The position numbers and the translations under genes were made by a program. Under the pieces are notes generated by a model. The model worked only from the letters and a program-made list of their open reading frames with translations, had not been told where the DNA came from and made no database searches. DNA of 64,000 nt from an uncultured Xylophilus sp. (GTDB taxonomy: Bacteria > Pseudomonadota > Gammaproteobacteria > Burkholderiales > Burkholderiaceae_C). The stretch is taken from positions 51,643 to 115,642 of the forward strand of contig CAJYQL010000063.1 in assembly GCA_913776965.1 (NCBI GenBank), read 5' to 3'. Below are positions 58,262 to 64,000 of this stretch, one piece after another; the first letter of the stretch is position 1; every line of letters begins with the position of its first letter.

Positions 58262-58897
58262 TCAGCCGCGGCGGACACCCGCCAGCAGCGCGGCCGCCGC
58301 GACGAACAGCGTGCCGAAAGTGCGCTGCACCGCCCGGACCTGGCGCGGGCTGCGCAGCCGGCGCAACAGCCGTGCGGCCAGGCCGGCATAACCGGTCATG
58401 ATCGCCGCCTCGGTGATGCCGAGGGTCGCGCCGATGGCCAGGTACTGGGCGGCCAGTGGCGCACCGGCATCCAGGAACTGCGGCACCACCGCGAGCAGGA
58501 ACACCGTGCCCTTGGGGTTGAGCGCATTGACCGCGAAGCCGCGGCCGAACAGCCGCCGGCCCATGCCGGACGCGGTGGACGCGGAGTCGGCGGCCGGCAT
58601 CAGCGATGCCGCCGGGGCACGCCACTGCTGCACGCCGAGCCACAGCAGGTAGGCCACGCCCGCCCACTGCACCGTCTGAAACGCGACGGCCGAGGCCGCG
58701 ATCAGCGCGCCGAGCCCGGCCCCGACGATCGCCACCTGCGTCCACAGGCCCGCCACCAGGCCGGCCGTCAGCGGCACGGCGCCGCGTGCGCCGCCATGCT
58801 GCAGGGCGGCGCTCATCGCGGCGACGGCCGCCGCGCCCGGTGACAGGCTGATCGCCCAGGCGGCAGCGAAGAAGGTGAGCCAGACATGAAAATCCAT
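58262..58897 (-). CDS. LysE/RhtB-family exporter
   Basis: A 211-aa membrane exporter of amino acids or related metabolites. Family signs are ISLSPGAAAVAAMSAALQHG at the start and FAVNALNPKGTVFLLAVVPQF in the centre; five to six helices. It is divergent from the hydrolase gene and is followed by the SpmAB-like gene. Substrate unknown. Confidence 0.9.
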   Translation of the reverse strand: MDFHVWLTFFAAAWAISLSPGAAAVAAMSAALQHGGARGAVPLTAGLVAGLWTQVAIVGAGLGALIAASAVAFQTVQWAGVAYLLWLGVQQWRAPAASLMPAADSASTASGMGRRLFGRGFAVNALNPKGTVFLLAVVPQFLDAGAPLAAQYLAIGATLGITEAAIMTGYAGLAARLLRRLRSPRQVRAVQRTFGTLFVAAAALLAGVRRG

Positions 58898-58980
58898 GGC
58901 CGGCATTGTCGTCCAGCGCCTGCCGGCTCCTGCCCGTTTTGCCCGTCCTGCCTGTTCCGCATCCCCCACCTCCACCGCCG

Positions 58981-59874
58981 ATGACTGCGCCGCACCCGAT
59001 CGTTCCGCCCCAGCTTCCCGCCACCGACGCCGAGGCCCGCGCGTGGATCGCCGCGGTCGACGCCCGCACCGCGCATCACGGCGTGATGGTCGACGGCGCG
59101 CGCGTCGTGTTCCGCTGTGTGGGCGAAGGCCCGCCGCTGGTGCTGCTGCACGGCGGCCACGGGTGCTGGCTGCACTGGGTCCGCAGCCTCGATGCGCTGG
59201 CCCGCACCCGCACGCTGTGGCTGGCCGACATGCCGTCGTACGGCGACTCCGCCACGCTCGCCGACCCGCCCACGCTCGACCGGCTGGCAGCGGCCGTCGC
59301 CACCGCGATCGACGGCCTGCCGGGCCTGCGCGGCGTGCCGTTGGACATCGCCGGCTTCTCCTTCGGCGGGCTGGTGGCGACGCATGCCGCGGCGCTGCGG
59401 CCGGCGGTGCGCAGCCTCGCCTGCATCGGCGTGGCCAGCCACGGCCAGCCGCGCCGCGAAATGCCGACGATGCAGGACTGGAAGGCGATCGACGACCCGG
59501 CCGAGCGCGACGCCCGGCTGCGCCACAACCTGGGCGCGCTGATGCTGCACGATCCGGCCCGCATCGACGCGCTGGCCTTGGCGATCCACCGCAGCGCCTG
59601 CGAGCGCACCCGCTTCCGCAGCGCCGGGTTCGCCCGCCGGCCGCTGCTGCAGCCGGCACTCGACCGGCTGTCGGCCCGCGGCGTGCCGGTGCTGCTGGCC
59701 TGGGGCGCACACGACGTCACCGGCGATCCGGAGGTCGTCGGGCCGCTGCTCGCGCCGGCCGGCACGCATCGCCGCTGGGCCGTGCTGCCCGATGCCGGCC
59801 ACTGGGTGCAGTACGAGAATCCCGAGCCGCTGCACGCCCTGCTGCTGCCGTGGCTGGACGCACCGACGGCCTGA
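58981..59874 (+). CDS. Alpha/beta hydrolase
   Basis: A 297-aa hydrolase. The nucleophile elbow is GFSFGG, the oxyanion-hole HGGHG comes before it, the acid is in LAWGAHDVTG and the catalytic His in LPDAGHW. Start at the ATG 58981; an upstream in-frame TTG would add a low-complexity Pro run. The substrate is unknown. Its end is separated from the convergent OmpA gene by a repeat hairpin. Confidence 0.87.
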   Translation: MTAPHPIVPPQLPATDAEARAWIAAVDARTAHHGVMVDGARVVFRCVGEGPPLVLLHGGHGCWLHWVRSLDALARTRTLWLADMPSYGDSATLADPPTLDRLAAAVATAIDGLPGLRGVPLDIAGFSFGGLVATHAAALRPAVRSLACIGVASHGQPRREMPTMQDWKAIDDPAERDARLRHNLGALMLHDPARIDALALAIHRSACERTRFRSAGFARRPLLQPALDRLSARGVPVLLAWGAHDVTGDPEVVGPLLAPAGTHRRWAVLPDAGHWVQYENPEPLHALLLPWLDAPTA

Positions 59875-59919
59875 GGGCGCAGCGCCGCTCAGGCCGTCGG
59901 TTGGGGAGTAATTTGAGAA

Positions 59920-59977
59920 GAAAATCGTGCTTATGCGCAGGTGGTGCCTGCGCATAATGCTATCGATTCAGGAGCAA
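59920..59977. repeat. Comamonadaceae-type repeat/terminator, copy 4
   Basis: AAAATCGTGC is followed by a perfect 11-bp stem, TTATGCGCAGG (59931-59941) and CCTGCGCATAA (59947-59957), and TGCTATCGATTCAGGAGC. It lies between convergent genes and probably terminates both. Confidence 0.7.
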
Positions 59978-60628
59978 TCAGCGGCCCTGTTCGCCCACGA
60001 AGATCTCGACGCGACGGTTGCGTGCGCGGCCGTCGGCGGTGTCGTTGCTGGCGATCGGCTGGCGCGAACCGCGGCCTTCGATCGCGATGCGGCGGCTGTC
60101 CACGCCGCGCATCGCCAGGTAGTCGCGGGTGGCGGCGGCGCGGTCCATCGACAGCGGGTCGTTGATCGCGTCGGAGCCGGTGCTGTCGGTGTGGCCGACG
60201 ATGCGCACTGTCGCGCCGGGGTTGTTCTGCAGTCCGGCGGCGAAGCGGTCCAGGATCGGCGCGAAGTTGGACTTCACGTTGGCGCGGCCGGTGTCGAACG
60301 AGATGTCGCTCGGGATGTCGAGCTTCAGCTGGTTGTCCGAGGTCTGCGACACGCCGATGCCGGTGCCGCGGGTGGCGGCTTCCATTTCCTGCTTCTGGCG
60401 CTCCATGCGCTGCGACCAGATGTAGGTGCCCAGGGCGCCCACGCCGGCCCCGATCACCGCACCGGCGCCGGCATTGTTGCCGGTGGCCGCACCGATGGCG
60501 GCACCGCCGAGCGCACCGGCGCCGGCGCCGATGGCGGTACGGCGCTGGGTGTCGGACATGTTCATGTCGGCGCAGCCGGTGACGAGCAGGACGGCAGCGG
60601 CGCTGCCGGCGAGGATGAGCTTCTTCAT
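59978..60628 (-). CDS. OmpA-family lipoprotein (YiaD-like)
   Basis: A 216-aa outer-membrane lipoprotein: lipobox LLVTGC (Cys19), a glycine zipper (AIGAGAGALGGAAIGAATG) and a C-terminal OmpA/MotB peptidoglycan-binding domain (about 105-210; VRIVGHTDSTGSD, RNRRVEIFV). AAGGA precedes the ATG. It fits the YiaD/LptM-like group that links the outer membrane to the wall. Confidence 0.92.
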   Translation of the reverse strand: MKKLILAGSAAAVLLVTGCADMNMSDTQRRTAIGAGAGALGGAAIGAATGNNAGAGAVIGAGVGALGTYIWSQRMERQKQEMEAATRGTGIGVSQTSDNQLKLDIPSDISFDTGRANVKSNFAPILDRFAAGLQNNPGATVRIVGHTDSTGSDAINDPLSMDRAAATRDYLAMRGVDSRRIAIEGRGSRQPIASNDTADGRARNRRVEIFVGEQGR

Positions 60629-60758
60629 GGAGTGGGTTTCCTTGTCGCTGGATGTGGAAGAAAAGCGGCCCTGAGAGGGCCGCCGTTGTTGCAAATCCAT
60701 TATTCGAAGCCGCACTGCCGAAACGGTTTCTCCATGTAAACCGCCCTGTGCCGGCCCT

Positions 60759-61001
60759 TCAGTGCGGGGGCAGCGGCGGTTCGCCCGCGCGAGGGTCGGA
60801 GATCGGCGCCGGCGGCACGATCGGGGCCGGCGGTGCGGGCGGTGGTGCCGCGTCAGACGGTGCAGGCGACGGTGCAGGGGCGGGCGGCGAGGGTGGCGGC
60901 GTGAGCAGTTCGCCGCGGCGCCGGCCGGAGAACATCGTCCACCAGACGATCCCCACCAGCACCACCAGCGCCAGCAAGGCTTCGAGCAGAATCAGGACCA
61001 T
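60759..61001 (-). CDS. Small single-helix membrane protein with Pro-rich tail
   Basis: An 80-aa protein: one helix (LILLEALLALVVLVGIVWWTM), a basic stretch (FSGRRRGEL) and an Ala/Pro-rich tail. AGGAG lies nine bases before the ATG. Its start codon overlaps that of mltA on the other strand (CCATGAC, 60999-61002). I recognise no family; a good ribosome-binding site and a sound helix support a real gene. Confidence 0.6.
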   Translation of the reverse strand: MVLILLEALLALVVLVGIVWWTMFSGRRRGELLTPPPSPPAPAPSPAPSDAAPPPAPPAPIVPPAPISDPRAGEPPLPPH

Positions 61002-62154
61002 GACACAACGACTCCTGCAGGTGGTGGCGACGGCCTGCATTGTAGGAATGCTCGCGGCCTGCACCGGGGCGCCGCCGGCCCTGCCGCCGCAGGCCGCACC
61101 GACGGCGCCGCCGGCCGCCACCGCTCCGACGCCGGCCCCCGCGCCGGCTGCGGCGATCCCCACGCCGGGCCAGGGCAAGAGCCGCTGGGTACCGGTCGGC
61201 TGGAACGAGCTGCCGGGCTTCGCCAACGACAACCTGTTCGAGGCCTGGAACGCCTGGATCAAGAGCTGCGAGCGGCCGGGCCCGGCCTTCGCGTCGCTCT
61301 GCGCCGAGGTGCGGCGGCTGTCGATCGCCGGCGCCGATGAGCAGCGGGCCTGGATGACGCAGCGGCTGCAGCCCTACCGCATCGAGGCCGCCGACGGCAA
61401 CCCCGACGGCCTGCTCACCGCCTACTACGAGCCGGTCATCCCCGCCAGCCGGCTGCCCGGCGGCGCATTCACCGTGCCGCTCTACAAGGCGCCGGCGGGG
61501 CTCGCAGCCCGCCGCCCGTGGTTCAGCCGCCAGCAGATCGAGACGCTGCCCGAGGCCCGCGCCGCGCTCGCCGGCCGCGAGATCGCATGGCTCGCCGATC
61601 CGGTCGAGGCGATGGTGCTGCACATCCAGGGCTCGGGCCGGCTGCGCATCGCCGAACCCGACGGCACGACCCGCACGGTGCGGCTCGCCTACGCCGGCAC
61701 CAACGACCAGCCCTACCGCAGCATCGGCAGCTGGCTGCTGCAGAACGGGCTGACGCGCGACGCGACATGGCCCGGCATCCGCGCGTGGCTGGCGCAGAAC
61801 CCGCAGCGGCTGAACGAGTTGATGTGGACCAACCCGCGCTACGTGTTCTTCCGCGAGGAGCCGCTCGAAGGCCTGGACGCCAGCTTCGGCCCGCGCGGCG
61901 CGCAGGGGGTGGAGCTCACGCCCGGCCGCTCGATCGCGGTGGACCGCACGAGCATCCCGTACGGCACGCCGGTCTGGCTGGTCACGCCCGGCCCGCAGGC
62001 GTCGCTGCAGCGGCTGGTGATGGCGCAGGACACGGGGTCTGCGATCGTCGGCGCGGTGCGGGCCGACTTCTTCGTCGGCTGGGGGGCCGATGCCGGCGAG
62101 ATCGCCGGGCGGCTCAAGCAGGGACTGCGGCTGTGGGCGCTCTGGCCCCGCTGA
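61000..62154 (+). CDS. mltA: Membrane-bound lytic transglycosylase A
   Basis: A 384-aa outer-membrane lipoprotein that cleaves peptidoglycan. It has a lipobox (MLAACTG), an Ala/Pro linker, the MltA core (GLLTAYYEPVIPASR, ALVLHIQGSGRL-like as AMVLHIQGSGRL) and the 3D domain with catalytic Asp in MAQDTGSAIVGAVRADFFVG (shown in part). The ATG is at 61000 with AGGA two bases away, tight; it overlaps the start of the divergent small gene by two bases. Confidence 0.93.
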   Translation: MTQRLLQVVATACIVGMLAACTGAPPALPPQAAPTAPPAATAPTPAPAPAAAIPTPGQGKSRWVPVGWNELPGFANDNLFEAWNAWIKSCERPGPAFASLCAEVRRLSIAGADEQRAWMTQRLQPYRIEAADGNPDGLLTAYYEPVIPASRLPGGAFTVPLYKAPAGLAARRPWFSRQQIETLPEARAALAGREIAWLADPVEAMVLHIQGSGRLRIAEPDGTTRTVRLAYAGTNDQPYRSIGSWLLQNGLTRDATWPGIRAWLAQNPQRLNELMWTNPRYVFFREEPLEGLDASFGPRGAQGVELTPGRSIAVDRTSIPYGTPVWLVTPGPQASLQRLVMAQDTGSAIVGAVRADFFVGWGADAGEIAGRLKQGLRLWALWPR

Positions 62155-62267
62155 GGCTGGGTCAAACACCGCAGACGTCACAGGCCGTTCCGGACACCGT
62201 CCGTCACGCCTGCGCGGGCCGCCACGTCTACGCTCCAACCCATCGCCACCGACCGCTCCTTTCCACC

Positions 62268-62654
62268 ATGTCCGCCCTGCACCGCAGCCGCCGTTTCCTG
62301 GTTCCCGTCGCCGCCACCGTCCTGCTGCTCGCCGGCTGCGGCACCGACCGCTTCCTGAGCGGCGCCGTGCGCTACAGCTGCGACAACGGCGTGCAGGTGA
62401 CGGTGCGGCCGGACGGCAGCGCCGTCGTGCGCAGCGGGCGGGGCGAGGATCTGCTGCTGCGCGATGCCGGCGGGGTCGGGCCGCTGCAGCAGGTGTTCAG
62501 CAATCCGCAGATGCGCTTCGAGACCGGCCTGGGCGCCGCCGGCACGCGGGGCCGCATCGAAGGCATGGTGCCCAACCGCAATGCCGGGTGCGTCCGCACC
62601 GGCGGGGCGCTGCCGCAGACGATGATGGCGCCGTACACGCCGCCGCAGTCCTGA
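62268..62654 (+). CDS. Small lipoprotein, possibly MliC-like
   Basis: A 128-aa protein with a lipobox (VLLLAGCGTD). AVRYSCDNGVQVTVRPDGSA resembles the first strands of the C-type lysozyme inhibitor (MliC/PliC) fold, and a later cysteine (NAGCVRTGG) could form the disulfide, but the middle part is not typical. It follows mltA on the same strand, where a lysozyme inhibitor would make sense. Function tentative. Confidence 0.6.
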   Translation: MSALHRSRRFLVPVAATVLLLAGCGTDRFLSGAVRYSCDNGVQVTVRPDGSAVVRSGRGEDLLLRDAGGVGPLQQVFSNPQMRFETGLGAAGTRGRIEGMVPNRNAGCVRTGGALPQTMMAPYTPPQS

Positions 62655-62776
62655 GAAACGGCCGTCGGGAGGGCGGTCCGGGCGCCAGAGGCGGAGCTGT
62701 ACCGTCGCCGCTTCGGGAGCGACCGCCAGCAAGGCGAGGTCGACTTAACCGAGCGAGTCACGGCCGCTGTGTCCGG

Positions 62777-62794
62777 ATGTCACCGAACCGTCAT
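62777..62794 (+). promoter_or_regulatory. Pho box of phoX
   Basis: ATGTCAC-CGAA-CCGTCAT is an 11/14 match to the 7-4-7 PhoB-binding direct repeat. A GACTAA -10-like element begins about eight bases downstream (62802-62807), as expected of Pho promoters, and the phoX ATG is at 62868. Confidence 0.75.
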
Positions 62795-62867
62795 GGTGCC
62801 TGACTAAGGTGCGAGGGTTTCCGGGAGTCCGCTCCCGCTTTCCCCACGATCCACAGGTACCTGCGCA

Positions 62868-64000
62868 ATGCATGACGCGAAGATTTCGTCCGCTCCCCTC
62901 GGCTTGCCCGCCATCGATCCCGATGACATCGGCCACAACACCAGCGCCAATCCCAGCTTCAACGACCTGATCGCGCCGCGCCTGTCGCGCCGCGGCCTGC
63001 TGCGGGCCGGCTTCGGCACCGCCGGCGCCGCGATGCTCGGCAGCGTGTCGCTCACCGCCTGCGGCGGCGGTGGCGACGGCGGCGGCGACCAAGCCCCGCA
63101 GAACCTGACGCTCGGCTTCAACCCGGTCGCCAAGAGCCTGGCCGACGCGGTCGTGGTGCCGGCCGGCTACACCGCCACCGTGCTCTACCGCCTGGGCGAC
63201 CCGATCGCCGCCGGCGTGCCCGAATACCGCAACGACGGCACCGACGCCGCCACCACCTACGACCGCCGTGCCGGCGACCACCACGACGGCATGACCTACT
63301 TCGGCCTCAGCGGCAACGACCTCTGGGAGCCGGCCAACGCCGGCCGCGGCCTGCTGGCGATGAACCACGAGGCGATCACGCCGACCTACCTGCATCCCAC
63401 CGGCCAGACCACCAGCGGCACCGGCAACGCGCAGGTCCGCACCGTGCCCGAGGAAGTGCTGCGCGAGTTCTACCTGCACGGCGTCAGCGTGATCGAGGTG
63501 GCGCGCAACAACGGTGCCTGGGCCTACAACCGCACGTCGCGCTTCAACCGCCGCGTGCACACTCTCACGCCGATGACGCTGTCCGGCCCCGCCGCCGGCA
63601 CCGCCGCGATGGTCACCAAGTACTCGCCGCAGGGCACCGCCACCCGCGGCACGGTCAACAACTGCGCCAACGGCACCACTCCCTGGGGCACCTACCTCAC
63701 CTGCGAGGAGAACTGGGCAGGCTACTTCCGCCGCGTCACCGCCACCGACAACGCCGCCCGCACGGCCAAGGAGCTCGTGTCGCTCAACCGGTATGGCGTG
63801 GCCGGCAACGGCCGCGAGCTGTGGGCCACCGTCACGCCCGACACCAGCGACAACCTGTATGGCCGCTGGAATGCCCAGGTCACCGGTGCCAGTGCCGCCG
63901 ACGATTTCCGCAACGGCCCCAACACCTATGGCTGGGTGGTGGAGATCGACCCCTTCAACCCGCTCTCGACGCCGCGCAAGCGCACCGCCCTGGGCCGCTT
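62868..64000 (+). CDS. phoX: PhoX-family alkaline phosphatase, N-terminal part
   Basis: The window ends after about 377 codons. A twin-arginine signal (SRRGLLRAGFGTAGAAML, Arg41-Arg42) leads into the PhoX/DUF839 propeller: VVPAGYTATVLYRLGDPI, HHDGMTYFGLSG, LLAMNHEAITPTYLHP and TYLTCEENWAGYF. PhoX is a calcium- and iron-dependent periplasmic alkaline phosphatase used in phosphate starvation. A Pho box lies upstream. Confidence 0.93.
   Translation, partial: MHDAKISSAPLGLPAIDPDDIGHNTSANPSFNDLIAPRLSRRGLLRAGFGTAGAAMLGSVSLTACGGGGDGGGDQAPQNLTLGFNPVAKSLADAVVVPAGYTATVLYRLGDPIAAGVPEYRNDGTDAATTYDRRAGDHHDGMTYFGLSGNDLWEPANAGRGLLAMNHEAITPTYLHPTGQTTSGTGNAQVRTVPEEVLREFYLHGVSVIEVARNNGAWAYNRTSRFNRRVHTLTPMTLSGPAAGTAAMVTKYSPQGTATRGTVNNCANGTTPWGTYLTCEENWAGYFRRVTATDNAARTAKELVSLNRYGVAGNGRELWATVTPDTSDNLYGRWNAQVTGASAADDFRNGPNTYGWVVEIDPFNPLSTPRKRTALGR

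Overview
This is a 64-kb stretch of high-GC chromosome that looks like a betaproteobacterium of the order Burkholderiales, most likely family Comamonadaceae; the genus is not resolved. The evidence is a separate MetH that lacks the homocysteine domain, two Bug/TctC periplasmic binding proteins, the divergent lplT/alr pair, a porin-glnK-amtB operon behind a sigma-54 promoter, and at least four copies (about 9268, 23508, 47639, 59920) of the AAAACGGC...GCGC-stem...GCTATC-GATTTCATAGC repeat that I associate with Comamonadaceae genomes. No rRNA, tRNA, CRISPR array, transposase or phage gene was seen, and no gene-free stretch exceeds about 300 bp.

Layout. 1-3.7 kb: start of an aminotransferase, a FitAB toxin-antitoxin pair with its dyad operator, and metH. 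3.8-7.8 kb: glycine-zipper envelope protein, Bug binding protein, YihY membrane protein, ferredoxin-NADP reductase. 8.0-12.9 kb: a branched-chain-amino-acid-type ABC importer whose two permeases are fused (LivHM). 13.0-22.4 kb: a lower-GC block, all on the minus strand, reading DUF2946, SCO, PCuAC, three consecutive TonB-dependent receptors and a PepSY membrane protein broken by two frameshifts; I read it as a copper/metallophore acquisition island. 22.5-25.8 kb: PPK2, a second Bug protein, a CorA/ZntB-type transporter. 26.0-35.5 kb: a potassium locus with kdpD on the plus strand and, on the minus strand, a 38-codon peptide gene, kdpF, kdpA, kdpB, kdpC, a 107-codon CxxC protein and kdpE, with a Gcw_chp/TorF-type porin between the two regulators. 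35.6-40.7 kb: a LysR regulator divergent from dabB-dabA, the energy-coupled inorganic carbon uptake system. 40.8-46.5 kb: ComM-like ATPase, then the nitrogen locus (second Gcw_chp porin, glnK, amtB), a predicted sigma-54-driven small RNA, and an SMP-30 hydrolase. 46.6-49.9 kb: glcE and glcF of glycolate oxidase with a DUF1275 gene between them. 50.0-62.7 kb: housekeeping and envelope genes (ProQ, glutathione peroxidase, EamA, LplT, Alr, DUF2383, SpmAB-like fusion, LysE, hydrolase, OmpA lipoprotein, MltA). 62.8 kb to the end: a Pho box and the N-terminal part of a PhoX-type phosphatase.

How the parts fit. The window is rich in nutrient-limitation systems, each with recognisable control sequences: nitrogen (NtrC-like sites, sigma-54 promoter, PII, AmtB, candidate sRNA), potassium (KdpE-like site and the Kdp operon), phosphate (Pho boxes before phoX and possibly the CorA-like gene), inorganic carbon (LysR with repeated GTTCT/AGAAC dyads and DabAB) and copper (PCuAC/SCO and receptors). 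The most novel candidates are the small RNA after amtB, which has a near-perfect sigma-54 promoter, an anti-Shine-Dalgarno-like stretch and a strong U-tract terminator; the uncharacterised CxxC protein translationally coupled to kdpC; and the pairing of two paralogous Gcw_chp porins with uptake systems for K+ and NH4+, two ions of similar size.
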